Position numbers and translations under genes: made by a program. The notes below the pieces were generated by a model. The model saw nothing but the letters and a program-made list of their open reading frames with translations. It ran no database searches and had not been told where the DNA came from. Positions 28,096 through 38,011 of a DNA stretch of 64,000 bases are shown one piece after another. Numbering within the stretch: the stretch's first letter is position 1; each line of letters starts with the position of its first letter. The DNA comes from Pelagibacterales bacterium SAG-MED15 (GTDB taxonomy: Bacteria > Pseudomonadota > Alphaproteobacteria > Pelagibacterales > Pelagibacteraceae), in contig JACWDM010000001.1 in the NCBI GenBank assembly GCA_014654065.1, positions 124,001 through 188,000 on the forward strand. The letters run 5' to 3'.

Positions 28096-29772
28096 TCCCT
28101 CTATCTCACCTTTTTTATTAAGTTTAATAGAATCCGCAGCTGGTACTTTCGGAAGCCCTGGCATTGTCATTATTTCTCCACATACAACAACAACAAATTC
28201 AGCACCAGAGGAAAGTCTTACCTCTCTAACTGGCAAAACATGACCACTAGGGGCTCCTTTTAAACTCGGATCTGTTGAAAAACTATATTGTGTTTTTGCA
28301 ATACAAACAGGAAGGTTTCCGTAACCTTTCGCCTCAAAGTCCTTAAGTTGTTGTCTCACTTTTGTATCCGCAACAACTTCACTAGCATGATAAATTTCTA
28401 ATGCTATTTTTTCAATTTTTTTAAATAAAGGTAAATCATCTTCGTATAAATATTTAAAAGTTTTATTTTTTTCCTCACAAATTGAAGCTACAGTTTGTGC
28501 AAGTTCTTTTGTGCCTTCACCTCCATCAGCCCAATGAGTACACATAGATGCTTTAACTCCAAGATTTTTACAAAAATCTAACAATGCTTTAGTTTCTTTA
28601 TCAGTATCTAAAATAAATTTATTTACTGCTACAGTAACGGGTAGACCAAACTTTTTAACATTATTTATATGTCTTTCTAAATTTACAAGACCCTTATTTA
28701 CTGCCTCGACATTTTCATTTTTGAGATCTTCTTTAGCAATACCACCGTGCATTTTTAACGCTCTAATAGTTGCAACTATTACTACACAGTCTGGTTTTAA
28801 ATCTGATTTTCTACATTTAATATCTAAAAATTTTTCAGCGCCCAGGTCTGCACCAAATCCTGCTTCTGTAACAACAAAATCTGCAAGTTTTAATCCAGCT
28901 TTAGTTGCAATTACTGAGTTACAACCGTGAGCAATATTGGCAAAAGGTCCACCATGAATTATTGCAGGATTATTTTCTAATGTTTGTGTAATGTTTGGTT
29001 TGATAGCATCTTTTAACAAAACAGTCATTGGTCCCTGCGCATTAAGATCTTTTGCATAAATAGGTTTTTTCTCTCTAGTATGAGCAATTGTAATATTTCC
29101 AATTCTTTTTTCCAAATCTTCTAAATTGTTTGCAAGGCAAAAGATTGCCATTATTTCCGATGCAACTGTAATATCAAAACCATCTTGTCTTGGATATCCG
29201 TTTGCAACACCACCAAGATTAATATTTATTGACCTTAAAGATCTATCATTCATATCAATTACTCTTTTCCAAGCTACTCTTCTTACATCTATATTGAGTT
29301 TATTTCCCCAATAGATATGATTATCTATTAAAGCAGATAATAAATTGTGAGCCGAAGTAATCGCATGAAAGTCTCCAGTGAAATGTAAATTAATTTGTTC
29401 CATAGGAACAACTTGAGCATAACCACCGCCTGCAGCACCACCTTTCATACCAAATGATGGTCCTAGACTTGGTTCCCTTAAACATACGATAGATTTTTTT
29501 CCAATTTTATTTAGACCATCACTTAAACCTACCGATGTAGTTGTTTTGCCCTCTCCAGCTGGAGTAGGCGTGATAGCAGTAACCAATACAAGCTTACTAT
29601 TCTTATTATCTTTAATTCCCTCTAGATAGTCTAAATTAATCTTTGCTATGTGGGGACCGATTGGGCTAAAGGCCTCAATTTTATTTGGAACGTTGATTTT
29701 TGCTAAAATATCTTGAATAGGCTGCATTTTGGCACTTCTTGCGATTTCTATGTCGGATTTGACTGCGCCCAT
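28087..29772 (-). CDS. fhs: Formate-tetrahydrofolate ligase
   Basis: A 561-residue cytoplasmic enzyme that interconverts formate plus THF plus ATP with 10-formyl-THF. The ATP loop [14 protein letters not shown] lies near 68-81, followed by [21 protein letters not shown] split over a conserved Gly-rich region, ITSAHNLL, and a late [13 protein letters not shown]. Length equals the family norm (about 557). In methyl-compound oxidation it can run toward formate, yielding ATP from C1 units delivered to THF by the GcvT-type demethylases nearby. A strong AAGGAG site precedes the ATG. It is divergent from soxB across 91 bases, so the two may be co-regulated. Confidence 0.95.
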   Translation of the reverse strand: MGAVKSDIEIARSAKMQPIQDILAKINVPNKIEAFSPIGPHIAKINLDYLEGIKDNKNSKLVLVTAITPTPAGEGKTTTSVGLSDGLNKIGKKSIVCLREPSLGPSFGMKGGAAGGGYAQVVPMEQINLHFTGDFHAITSAHNLLSALIDNHIYWGNKLNIDVRRVAWKRVIDMNDRSLRSININLGGVANGYPRQDGFDITVASEIMAIFCLANNLEDLEKRIGNITIAHTREKKPIYAKDLNAQGPMTVLLKDAIKPNITQTLENNPAIIHGGPFANIAHGCNSVIATKAGLKLADFVVTEAGFGADLGAEKFLDIKCRKSDLKPDCVVIVATIRALKMHGGIAKEDLKNENVEAVNKGLVNLERHINNVKKFGLPVTVAVNKFILDTDKETKALLDFCKNLGVKASMCTHWADGGEGTKELAQTVASICEEKNKTFKYLYEDDLPLFKKIEKIALEIYHASEVVADTKVRQQLKDFEAKGYGNLPVCIAKTQYSFSTDPSLKGAPSGHVLPVREVRLSSGAEFVVVVCGEIMTMPGLPKVPAADSIKLNKKGEIEGLF

Positions 29773-29863
29773 TTTGACTCCTTAAAAAACTTTATAATAT
29801 GCACGAGATTTCTATACTTAATTATTTAATTTTTAAAGAAATAAATTAAGTGTATTATAAACT

Positions 29864-31120
29864 ATGCAAAAGTATTCAGTATTTAACCTCATTAAGAACG
29901 CGTTCTCAGGCCATCAAAATTGGGAAGTAGCCTGGAAAGACCCAACACCAAAAAAAAGTTATGATGTAATTATCATTGGTGGTGGGGGACATGGCCTTGC
30001 AACAGCATATTACCTAGCAAAAGAACACAACATTACTAACGTTGCCATTATTGAAAAGGGATGGATTGGTGGAGGAAATGTAGGAAGAAATACTACAATT
30101 ATAAGATCAAACTTTATGCATGATGCCAATGGAAGGTTTAATGAATTCTCAATGGATTTATGGAGAAACATGAGCCAAGAATTAAATTTTAATGTAATGT
30201 TTTCACCACGAGGAATTATAAACCTTGCACATTCAGATGCTCAAATGAATGCTTATGCAAGAAGAGGTAACTCTATGAGATTAAATGGAATAGATGCTGT
30301 TCTTTTAAATAGAGAAGAAATTAAAAAAATTATTCCAATGGCAGATTTTTCTGACGATGTTAGGTTTCCAATTTTTGGTGGGCTGATGCAACCAAGCGCT
30401 GGTACAGCAAGACATGATGCTGTTGCTTGGGGGTATGCTAGACAAGCAGATTCAATGGGCGTTGATATAATTCAAAACTGTGAAGTACTAGGTTTTGATG
30501 TTGTTGGTGGAAAAATTAAAGGCATTAGAACTTCAAGAGGAGATATTAAAGCAAAAAAAATTGGACTATGTGTTGCTGGGAGTACATCAATTTTAGCAGA
30601 AAAACTAAACATGACTCTTCCAATCGAAACACATCTATTACAAGCATGTGTTTCAGAACCAGTCAAGCCACTGTTGGATCATGTGGTTACTTTTGGAGCT
30701 GGACATTTTTACTGTAGCCAATCGGATAAAGGTGAAATGGTAATGGGTGGAGATTTAGATGGTTATAATAGTTATGCTCAAAGAGGAAATTTACCTACAC
30801 TACAACATGTTTTAACTGAAGGAATAGCAATGTTTCCTTTTCTTAGTAAACTAAAAATGTTGAGAACTTGGGGAGGGATTATGGATATGTCTATGGATGG
30901 ATCTCCAATAATAGATAAAACTCATATCGAAGGATTATATCTTAATTGCGGTTGGTGTTATGGAGGATTTAAATCAACACCTGCATCAGGATGGACTTTT
31001 GCGCATACTATTGCTCAAGATAAAGTTCACAAACTAAATGCTGATTATAATTTAAACAGATTTAGCAAAGGATATCTATTAGATGAAAAAGGACTTGGAA
31101 CAAAAACTTGGATATCCTAA
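29864..31120 (+). CDS. soxB: Sarcosine oxidase beta subunit (or N-methylglutamate dehydrogenase MgdA)
   Basis: A 418-residue FAD/FMN subunit of the heterotetrameric sarcosine oxidase family. It opens with the family-typical YSVFNLIKNAF and an FAD motif DVIIIGGGGHGLATAYY (34-50). His184 in TARHDAVAWGYAR corresponds to the histidine that covalently holds FMN in SoxB. It heads a tight cluster with soxD, soxA and soxG. The four subunits oxidise N-methyl groups to 5,10-methylene-THF. MgdABCD, the N-methylglutamate dehydrogenase of methylotrophs, has the same subunit architecture, so the substrate may be sarcosine, N-methylglutamate or both. Confidence 0.88.
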   Translation: MQKYSVFNLIKNAFSGHQNWEVAWKDPTPKKSYDVIIIGGGGHGLATAYYLAKEHNITNVAIIEKGWIGGGNVGRNTTIIRSNFMHDANGRFNEFSMDLWRNMSQELNFNVMFSPRGIINLAHSDAQMNAYARRGNSMRLNGIDAVLLNREEIKKIIPMADFSDDVRFPIFGGLMQPSAGTARHDAVAWGYARQADSMGVDIIQNCEVLGFDVVGGKIKGIRTSRGDIKAKKIGLCVAGSTSILAEKLNMTLPIETHLLQACVSEPVKPLLDHVVTFGAGHFYCSQSDKGEMVMGGDLDGYNSYAQRGNLPTLQHVLTEGIAMFPFLSKLKMLRTWGGIMDMSMDGSPIIDKTHIEGLYLNCGWCYGGFKSTPASGWTFAHTIAQDKVHKLNADYNLNRFSKGYLLDEKGLGTKTWIS

Positions 31121-31387
31121 ATGCTTTATATTAAATGCCCATATTGCGGAATAAGAGCACAAACTGAATTTGCTTATGGTGGAGATGCCACAGTTAAAAG
31201 GCCAGAATTAAATAAAGAAATTACAGATAAAGAGTGGGATGAATTTGTATATTTAAGGAAAAGTTTAAGAGGAAAACATTTAGAATTTTGGCATCATATT
31301 TCTGGTTGTAGGCAATGGTTTAAGGTTCAAAGAGATACAGCAACTCACGAAATTTTTAAAACTTTAAAACCACACGAAGAACTTTAA
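31121..31387 (+). CDS. soxD: Sarcosine oxidase delta subunit (or MgdB)
   Basis: An 88-residue zinc-binding delta subunit. CPYCGIR near residues 5-11 and downstream His and Cys residues (EFWHHISGCRQWF near 56-68) give the expected zinc ligands. The DEFVYLRKSLRGKH stretch is typical of the family. It starts at the base after the soxB stop and is followed by soxA after 2 bases. It has no catalytic site of its own and stabilises the heterotetramer. Confidence 0.9.
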   Translation: MLYIKCPYCGIRAQTEFAYGGDATVKRPELNKEITDKEWDEFVYLRKSLRGKHLEFWHHISGCRQWFKVQRDTATHEIFKTLKPHEEL

Positions 31388-31389
31388 AA

Positions 31390-34386
31390 ATGTCACAAAA
31401 TTTTAGATTAGAAAAAGAAGGTTTAATAAACAGATCAAAAAAAATTTCTTTTAAATTTAATGGTAAAAGTTATTTTGGTTATGAGGGAGATACACTTGCT
31501 TCAGCATTAATAGCAAATGGTGTACACTTAGTTGGTCGTAGTTTTAAATATCACAGACCAAGAGGATTTTTTGGAGCAGGTGTAGATGATCCATATGCTT
31601 TAGTTCAATTAATTAGAAATAATGAAAGTATTCCAAACGTTAAAGCTACAGAACAGGAACTTTTTGAAGGTTTAGAGGCAAAAAGCGTAAACTGTTGGCC
31701 AAATGTAAATTTTGATATTGGTGGAATAAATAATTTTTTAAGAATTTTTTTACCAGCTGGTTTTTATTACAAAACATTCATGTGGCCAAAAAGCTTTTGG
31801 TATAAAATTTATGAACCATTTATTAGAAAAGCAGCAGGTTTTGGAGTTGTTTCGCATGAGCCTGATAAAGAAAGATATGAACATAAATACGAATATTGCG
31901 ATTTATTAATTACAGGATCTGGACCATCTGGACTTGCGAGCGCATATTCTGCAGCAAAAAATGGAGCAAAAGTTATTTTAGCTGAGGATAAACCTAGATT
32001 TGGCGGAAGCTTGCTTACAAGCGATGTAAATATAGGAAATGAAAGTGGAAAAGAATGGGCTGACAAAATTATTACCGAATTAAAAAGCATGCCAAATGTG
32101 GTAGTTAAAAATAGAGCACAGGTATTTGGTTATTATGATCATAATATGTTAGTGATGTCTGAAAGATTAACTGAGCATTTACCAAAGTCTGACAAATTTA
32201 CTCCTAAGCAAAAATTATGGTACATAAGAGCCAAAGAAGTTGTCATTTCATCAGGATCAATAGAAAGACCATTAGTATTTGGTAATAATGATACTCCAGG
32301 AGTTTTATTATCATCAGCTGCAAAAGAATATATGAAAGTTTATGGAGTTCTTGTTGGTAAAAAACCAATTATCTTTACAAATAATGATAGCGCATATGAA
32401 ACTGCCATAGAATTCAAAAAAAATGGAGTTGATCCTATAGTTTTAGACTCAAGAAAAGAACTAAGTTCAGATTTAATTAAGGAAGCTAAAAGTTTAGGTA
32501 TTAATATTAAGTTTGAGTATGTGGTTGTTAATGCGAATGGTTATAGAAAGGTAAAATCAGCAGATATTGCTAAAATTTCAGATGATAAAACAACATTAGG
32601 AAAAATAGAAAATATTGTATGTGATTGCATATGTGTTTCAGGGTTTTGGACTCCAACAATTCATTTAGCATCCCAATCAGGAGGAAAAACGAAATTTAAT
32701 GAGGAAATAGATGCTTTTATTCCAAGCAAATCAAAACAGAACGAAACTACTGTTGGTTCAGCAAATGGGATATTTAATTTACAGGACTCATTAAACACAT
32801 CATTTGAAGCTGGATATAACTTATCTAAAAAAATTACTAACGAAGATAATAAATTAAGTGTGCCTACAGTGGTAGAAAAGAAAAACTCTAAACATGATAA
32901 GTTTTGGTGTGTACCTTTACCTAAAGGAAAAAAATATAAAAGATTTTTAGATTTTCAAAATGATGTTGCTGTTTCAGATATAGAAATAGCAATAAAAGAA
33001 GGTTACAGATCAATAGAACATGTGAAAAGATATACTACTTTAGGCATGGCTACAGACCAGGGAAAAACCAGTAATCTAAACGGACTTCAGCTTGTCTCTA
33101 ATATAGAAAATAAATTAGTTCCAGAAGTTGGTCACACAACTTTTAGACCACCATACACGCCTGTATCTATTGGTGCGATTGTGGGTAGAGAGGTTGGCAA
33201 ACATTCAAAACCAACGAGGAAGTCACCGATGCATTCATGGCATGAAAAAAATAATGCAGTTTTCGTTGATGCAGGACTTTGGTTAAGACCGAGATTTTAC
33301 AAGAGAGGTAATGAAACATTATTCGATGCGTCTAAAAGAGAAGCTGAAAATGTTAGAAAAAATGTAGGAGTTTGTGATGTTACAACACTTGGAAAAATAG
33401 ATGTGAAGGGTCCTGATGCTGCTGAATTCTTGAATAGAGTTTATACTAATGCTTGGTTAAAACTTCCAGTTGGCAAGGCTAGATACGGGGTTATGTTAAG
33501 AGAAGATGGTATAGTAATGGATGATGGAACTACAACAAGAGTTTCAGAAAATCATTATCATATGACAACAACTACAGCGCAAGCTGCAAATGTATTGTCA
33601 CATTTAGAATATTATCTACAAATAGTCTGGCCAGAACTAAATGTTAATGTTGTGTCAACAACCGAACAATGGGCAGGTGCTGCAATAGCAGGTCCAAAAT
33701 CAAGAGAACTTCTTCAAAAACTTTTTCCTGATACTGATTGTTCTAATGAAGGTCTGCCTTTTATGGGATTTATTGAGACTAAACTATTTGGGGTTTATGC
33801 AAGAATATTTAGAATTTCTTTTTCAGGCGAACTTGCTTATGAGGTAAATGTTGAGTCTGATTATGGAAACTTTATGTGGGAAAAAATAATAGAAATTGGA
33901 AATGAATTCAAAATTCAACCTTATGGAACAGAAGCATTGTCAACTTTAAGAATAGAAATGGGACACGTTGCTGGTTCAGAGCTTGACGGAAGAACAACAC
34001 CTTTTGATACTTCTTTAGATGGTTTATTAAGTAAAAAAAAAGATTTTATTGGCAAAAGATCCATGCAAAAAGAAGCTTTCATTTCATCTAAAAGAGAAAA
34101 AATTGTAGGCGTAGTACCTTTGGATAAAAAAACAAGTATTCCTGAGGGTTCATATATAGTTAAAGACGCAAATACAAAATTGCCAAATCCAAAATTAGGA
34201 CATGTATCAGCATCTTGCTGGAGTGTTGAATATAATAATCCTTTTTCACTAGCAATAATTAAAGATGGAAAAAACATGATAGGACAAAAACTTTTTGCTT
34301 TGTCACCTTTAAAGAATAAATCAATACCAGTTGAAATTGTGTCTTCACATTATGTAGATCCAAAAGGAGAGAGAGTCAGATCATGA
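31390..34386 (+). CDS. soxA: Sarcosine oxidase alpha subunit (or MgdC)
   Basis: A 998-residue multidomain subunit. Residues 1-120 form a 2Fe-2S-like fold without its cluster cysteines (GDTLASALIANGVHLVG, SFKYHRPRGFFGAG). About 165-480 is an NAD-binding disulphide-reductase-like domain with TGSGPSGLASAYSAA. About 590-998 is a GcvT-type THF domain with GTEALSTLRIEMGH. It transfers the methyl-derived formaldehyde to THF in a channelled complex. It overlaps soxG by 4 bases (ATGA). Length agrees with known alpha subunits (about 965-1000). Assignment to sarcosine or N-methylglutamate is open. Confidence 0.88.
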   Translation: MSQNFRLEKEGLINRSKKISFKFNGKSYFGYEGDTLASALIANGVHLVGRSFKYHRPRGFFGAGVDDPYALVQLIRNNESIPNVKATEQELFEGLEAKSVNCWPNVNFDIGGINNFLRIFLPAGFYYKTFMWPKSFWYKIYEPFIRKAAGFGVVSHEPDKERYEHKYEYCDLLITGSGPSGLASAYSAAKNGAKVILAEDKPRFGGSLLTSDVNIGNESGKEWADKIITELKSMPNVVVKNRAQVFGYYDHNMLVMSERLTEHLPKSDKFTPKQKLWYIRAKEVVISSGSIERPLVFGNNDTPGVLLSSAAKEYMKVYGVLVGKKPIIFTNNDSAYETAIEFKKNGVDPIVLDSRKELSSDLIKEAKSLGINIKFEYVVVNANGYRKVKSADIAKISDDKTTLGKIENIVCDCICVSGFWTPTIHLASQSGGKTKFNEEIDAFIPSKSKQNETTVGSANGIFNLQDSLNTSFEAGYNLSKKITNEDNKLSVPTVVEKKNSKHDKFWCVPLPKGKKYKRFLDFQNDVAVSDIEIAIKEGYRSIEHVKRYTTLGMATDQGKTSNLNGLQLVSNIENKLVPEVGHTTFRPPYTPVSIGAIVGREVGKHSKPTRKSPMHSWHEKNNAVFVDAGLWLRPRFYKRGNETLFDASKREAENVRKNVGVCDVTTLGKIDVKGPDAAEFLNRVYTNAWLKLPVGKARYGVMLREDGIVMDDGTTTRVSENHYHMTTTTAQAANVLSHLEYYLQIVWPELNVNVVSTTEQWAGAAIAGPKSRELLQKLFPDTDCSNEGLPFMGFIETKLFGVYARIFRISFSGELAYEVNVESDYGNFMWEKIIEIGNEFKIQPYGTEALSTLRIEMGHVAGSELDGRTTPFDTSLDGLLSKKKDFIGKRSMQKEAFISSKREKIVGVVPLDKKTSIPEGSYIVKDANTKLPNPKLGHVSASCWSVEYNNPFSLAIIKDGKNMIGQKLFALSPLKNKSIPVEIVSSHYVDPKGERVRS

Positions 34387-34958
34387 AAAACATCTCACCT
34401 TTAAACAATATTCATCAATTGGGCCAATATGGTAATTTTGAGAATAAAAATGATAATGAGCTGGTTAAAATAAAAGAAATTAAAAACATTTTTATATATC
34501 AAGTAGTACAATTTAAAAATTCTCCTAAAAGCGAACTAGTAATTGATAATTTAGTTTTTCCAGATGTTCTTCAAGTAAAAACTAATAAAGAAATTAGAAT
34601 ATTATGGATGGGACCAAATAATTGGTTAGTTATTTCTGATAAAAATATAAAAAATGAATTGGATAATAATTTTTCGATTAATGACTTTGCCGTTACAGAT
34701 ATTTCTCACTCTAGATCTATTATTGAATTAGAAGGATCAAATGCAAAAGAGGTAATTAAAAAAGGATCGCCATTTAATATTGAAAATTTAGCAGAAAATA
34801 ATTGCTGCAATACAATATTTAATGGTATTACAATTACTATTGATAACATCGAACAAAATAAAAATAAAATACGAATCATATCTTTAAGAAGTTTTGGAGA
34901 ATCACTTTATCATTCAATCACAGATGCATGTTTAGAATTTGGTTATAAGGCTATTTAG
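34383..34958 (+). CDS. soxG: Sarcosine oxidase gamma subunit (or MgdD)
   Basis: A 191-residue gamma subunit, identified mainly from position at the end of the soxBDA cluster with a 4-base overlap. It has a weakly conserved GcvT-like pattern: WMGPNNWLVISD near 78-89, DISHSRSIIELEG near 111-123, and a C-terminal RSFGESLYHSI. Gamma subunits diverge quickly, and this one is Asn/Ile/Lys-rich like other AT-biased proteins here. It completes a full soxBDAG or mgdABCD set. Confidence 0.8.
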   Translation: MKNISPLNNIHQLGQYGNFENKNDNELVKIKEIKNIFIYQVVQFKNSPKSELVIDNLVFPDVLQVKTNKEIRILWMGPNNWLVISDKNIKNELDNNFSINDFAVTDISHSRSIIELEGSNAKEVIKKGSPFNIENLAENNCCNTIFNGITITIDNIEQNKNKIRIISLRSFGESLYHSITDACLEFGYKAI

Positions 34959-35037
34959 GCAGTAGATATCAACTTTACTACGAAGAATATGCTACTTGTA
35001 AACAAATCTTTTATCAGTAGTAATCATTTTGGGAAAT

Positions 35038-35391
35038 ATGAACAAATTTATTGCTATAAGTGCATGTATTTTATTAACAGGATGCTTTCAGTCATCAGTA
35101 TCACTAATTGGACCAGTTTATACACTGGGTTCATCAGGTAATATATATCAAGCAGGATTAAGTTACGGCGTAAATCAAACAATTCAAAAAACAACAGGCC
35201 AAACAAGTTTTCAGTATACTAAAAACTTAATAAATAAGAGCAAAAATATTCAGGTCAAAGCCCAAAGTAAGGTAAGTGAATATAAAAAAAGCACTATGAA
35301 AATGACAGAAAATATTAAGATCAACCCCGATGAGTTTTTTGCTTCAGTAAAATCAAATATTGAAAAAACAAGAGGAAATCTCCTCGATTAA
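35038..35391 (+). CDS. Probable lipoprotein
   Basis: A 117-residue protein starting MNKFIAISACILLTGC, a textbook lipoprotein signal with the lipobox LTGC (Cys16). The ATG at 35038 is preferred to a TTG three codons upstream because it gives the proper short basic N-region. The mature part has a Gly/Ser-rich stretch followed by a basic helical region. It shows no recognisable domain. It is monocistronic by position, 79 bases after soxG and followed by an AT-rich hairpin. Envelope location is likely. Confidence 0.7.
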   Translation: MNKFIAISACILLTGCFQSSVSLIGPVYTLGSSGNIYQAGLSYGVNQTIQKTTGQTSFQYTKNLINKSKNIQVKAQSKVSEYKKSTMKMTENIKINPDEFFASVKSNIEKTRGNLLD

Positions 35392-35415
35392 TTTTAGTTA
35401 GATAATTTAATTTAG

Positions 35416-35451
35416 TTTAAATAGATTTTGTAATATATCTATTTAAATTTT
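35416..35451 (+). terminator. AT-rich hairpin with T run before the GNAT gene
   Basis: A perfect 11-base inverted repeat (TTTAAATAGAT, 10-base loop, ATCTATTTAAA; 35416-35447) followed by TTTT and then directly the ATG at 35452. It may terminate lipoprotein transcription, or shape the leader of the next gene. No ribosome binding site is visible between hairpin and ATG. Confidence 0.45.
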
Positions 35452-35907
35452 ATGAAATTAATTGAAGGAAGTTTTGATAACCCGGAAGTAAATAATTTAC
35501 TTGAAAAGCATTTTAAAGAATTAAGATCTGTTTCTCCAGAGGGTAGTGCGCATGTATTAGACATTCCAGGTTTAAAAGTGAATAGTATTAAATTCTGGAG
35601 TCTTTGGGAAAATAATAATTTAGTTGGGTGTGGGGCTTTAAAATTTTTAGATATTGATCATGGAGAGTTTAAATCTATTAGAGTTATAGATGAGTACAGA
35701 AAAAAAGGCTATGGTGCAAAAATATTAGAACATTTAATTGATGAAGCAAAAAAGCTAAAAATTAAAAAACTAAGCTTAGAAACTGGTTCTGGTGATTTTT
35801 TTCTTCCAGCAAGAGCTCTTTTTAAAAAAATGGGTTTTGTAGAATGTGATCCTTTTGCACATTATAAAAAAGATCCTAATTCATGTTATATGAGTTTAAA
35901 AATATAA
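35452..35907 (+). CDS. GNAT family N-acetyltransferase
   Basis: A 151-residue acetyltransferase of the GNAT fold. The acetyl-CoA pyrophosphate motif appears as EYRKKGYGAKILEHL near residues 81-95, preceded by the beta strand HGEFKSIRVID, and a C-terminal FKKMGFVECDPFAHY. The residues after the CoA site (LSLETGSGDFFLPARALF) resemble YsnE/PanZ-like acetyltransferases. The acceptor is unknown. Its stop is directly adjacent to the stop of the convergent metallo-hydrolase gene. Confidence 0.85.
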   Translation: MKLIEGSFDNPEVNNLLEKHFKELRSVSPEGSAHVLDIPGLKVNSIKFWSLWENNNLVGCGALKFLDIDHGEFKSIRVIDEYRKKGYGAKILEHLIDEAKKLKIKKLSLETGSGDFFLPARALFKKMGFVECDPFAHYKKDPNSCYMSLKI

Positions 35908-36957
35908 TTATTTAAAAATATTATTTAAATTTTCAATTTGGCCAATTTTGAAAATAAGAGCTTCGTTTTTATTAAAACCGAAATTATTAGCATTATCTTT
36001 AAATCTTTTTGGTGGTTCCATTATTGGCTCCAAAGAAAGAACAAATGTTCCCCAATGAGTACCTAAAACTTTTTTACTCTTAAGATCTCTAGCAATCTCT
36101 AATGCTTCTTCTGGGGTAGTATGATAAATGGATTTTTCGAACATAGGTCTAAAATCGTATGCACCAATATTGATCATTGTAAGATCTATAGGTCCATATT
36201 TTTTTCCTAATTCTTTATAAATTTCACCATACCCCGTATCACATGCAAAAAATATCTTTTTACCCTTATATTCAATCAAAAAATTTCCCCAAAGTGTTTT
36301 GTTTGTATCTGTAAGACTTCTCTTTGACCAATGCACAGCTGGTAGAAGAGTAATTTTTAAATCATTTATATTTACTTCATCAAACCAATCTAGCTCCTGA
36401 ACATTTTTAAATCTATTTCTTGTAAAATATTTTCCTAATTTAAGTGTGGTTAAAACATTAGCATCCTTGTAAGGAAATTTTCTTATTGTTGATATATCTA
36501 AATGGTCGTAATGATTGTGAGTTAATAAAAACAGATCTATTTTTGGAATTTCATTTAACTTAAGAGCAGGGTCGACATATCTTTTTGGCCCAAAAATTAA
36601 AGGTCCAGCGTTTTTAGAAAAAACAGGATCTGTAATTATAGTAGTATCACCTAACTTTATAATAAAAGTTGCATGTCCAATCCAAGCTATAAAATCATTA
36701 TTTTTATTTTTATTTAAACTTTCTAATACAAATTCTTTTTTTAAAACATGGTCTTCAGGAACAGTCATATCGAGTTTTTTCTTTTCTTTATTAAATGTTC
36801 TGAATGACCAATTTACTTCTCCGGTTCTCACCGGTGATCCTTCGGGGTTTCTAAATTTACCCTCTGGCAAATGATGATAAGGTTTATTTTCCATTGCTAT
36901 TCCTATAGATTTAATAGCACAGAATGAGATTATAAAAATTATAAAAATAGTCCTCAT
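35908..36957 (-). CDS. MBL-fold metallo-hydrolase (RomA / NAPE-PLD-like)
   Basis: A 349-residue metallo-beta-lactamase-fold hydrolase with an N-terminal hydrophobic signal or anchor (residues 3-20). The metal motif is THNHYDHLD near residues 145-153, with a further His in LPAVHWS and Asp in FACDTGYG, and a late GTHWGTF. The WIGHATFIIKLG segment and overall order match the RomA/NAPE-PLD-like subgroup, which includes phospholipases and outer-membrane-associated hydrolases. It follows purK by 6 bases on the same strand. The substrate is not evident; a lipid role is inference from the subgroup. Confidence 0.82.
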   Translation of the reverse strand: MRTIFIIFIISFCAIKSIGIAMENKPYHHLPEGKFRNPEGSPVRTGEVNWSFRTFNKEKKKLDMTVPEDHVLKKEFVLESLNKNKNNDFIAWIGHATFIIKLGDTTIITDPVFSKNAGPLIFGPKRYVDPALKLNEIPKIDLFLLTHNHYDHLDISTIRKFPYKDANVLTTLKLGKYFTRNRFKNVQELDWFDEVNINDLKITLLPAVHWSKRSLTDTNKTLWGNFLIEYKGKKIFFACDTGYGEIYKELGKKYGPIDLTMINIGAYDFRPMFEKSIYHTTPEEALEIARDLKSKKVLGTHWGTFVLSLEPIMEPPKRFKDNANNFGFNKNEALIFKIGQIENLNNIFK

Positions 36958-36963
36958 TAAAAA

Positions 36964-38010
36964 CTACTTAATAATTTTTGTTACATGACCCATTTTTCTC
37001 ATAGGTTTAATATCTTTTTTTTTATAATCAAAAAAAAATTCATTATCTTTAGATTTTTTGTCTCTATATTTTAAAATTTCGTCACCAATTAAGTTAGTCA
37101 TCTCAGCATTAAATAATTTTTTTGTAGTTAATTTTTCGAGGCTACATACAGCCCTTATATGATTTTCAAACTGACTAATGTTATGGGAATTAATTGTCAG
37201 ATGTCCTGAATTATGAACCCGAGGTGCAATTTCATTGACATATAAATTATCTTTTTTATCAATAAAAAACTCAACACACATTGTTCCAATATAATCTAAT
37301 TTTTCAGAAATATGCGCTGCCCACTTTTCTGATGTATTTTTTATTTTTTTATCAATCATAGCAGGAACCTTCGAAGTTCTAAGTATTTGATCTTGATGAA
37401 TATTTTCAATCGGTTCATATATTTCATAACTATCTTTTTTAAATCGAGTTATAATTACAGAAATTTCCTTTTTTAAATCTACAAATTTCTCTAAAATATA
37501 CTCTTTACTAAAATCAATAACCAAATTATTAAGATCACTAACTGAATTTAATTTAAATTGACCTTTACCATCATAGCCTAATGTACATGTCTTAAGCAAA
37601 CCTGGTATTAATGTTTTATTTTCTATTATTTCAGATTTGTTCTTAATAAATTTGTAATCAGTTGTCTTTATATTAAGTTCATTAATGAAGTTTTTTTCGA
37701 AAAATCTATTTTGAATTATTTTATTTATCTCTGGTTTTGGAAAAACCTTTTTTTTTGAATTTATTTCACTTAATGTTTCGAATGGAATATTTTCAAATTC
37801 ATATGTGACAACATCAACTTTATTTATGAACGTTTCTATTATTTTATCATCTTTATAATCTCCAAAAATAAACTCATCACAATAGTTTTTTGCAGGTGCA
37901 TCAATATCGTCACAAAAAATAGTTGTTTTAATTTTTAGTTTTTTTGCAGCTACTGCCAACAAACTTCCTAGTTGACCCCCACCTATAATTCCAAGATTTA
38001 CTTTGGTCAT
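36964..38010 (-). CDS. purK: 5-(carboxyamino)imidazole ribonucleotide synthase
   Basis: A 348-residue ATP-grasp enzyme of purine synthesis that carboxylates AIR with bicarbonate and ATP. N-terminal IIGGGQLGSLLA, the central YDGKGQFKLN ATP loop near 147-156, and the C-terminal NEIAPRVHNSGHLTI near 254-268 are characteristic. It lies one base after purE, its usual partner. Length is normal (about 350). Confidence 0.94.
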   Translation of the reverse strand: MTKVNLGIIGGGQLGSLLAVAAKKLKIKTTIFCDDIDAPAKNYCDEFIFGDYKDDKIIETFINKVDVVTYEFENIPFETLSEINSKKKVFPKPEINKIIQNRFFEKNFINELNIKTTDYKFIKNKSEIIENKTLIPGLLKTCTLGYDGKGQFKLNSVSDLNNLVIDFSKEYILEKFVDLKKEISVIITRFKKDSYEIYEPIENIHQDQILRTSKVPAMIDKKIKNTSEKWAAHISEKLDYIGTMCVEFFIDKKDNLYVNEIAPRVHNSGHLTINSHNISQFENHIRAVCSLEKLTTKKLFNAEMTNLIGDEILKYRDKKSKDNEFFFDYKKKDIKPMRKMGHVTKIIK

Positions 38011-38011
38011 T

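Noticed and set aside
33921-34277. A 118-codon minus-strand open frame
   Set aside because: Fully inside soxA, whose GcvT domain is clearly coding on the plus strand.
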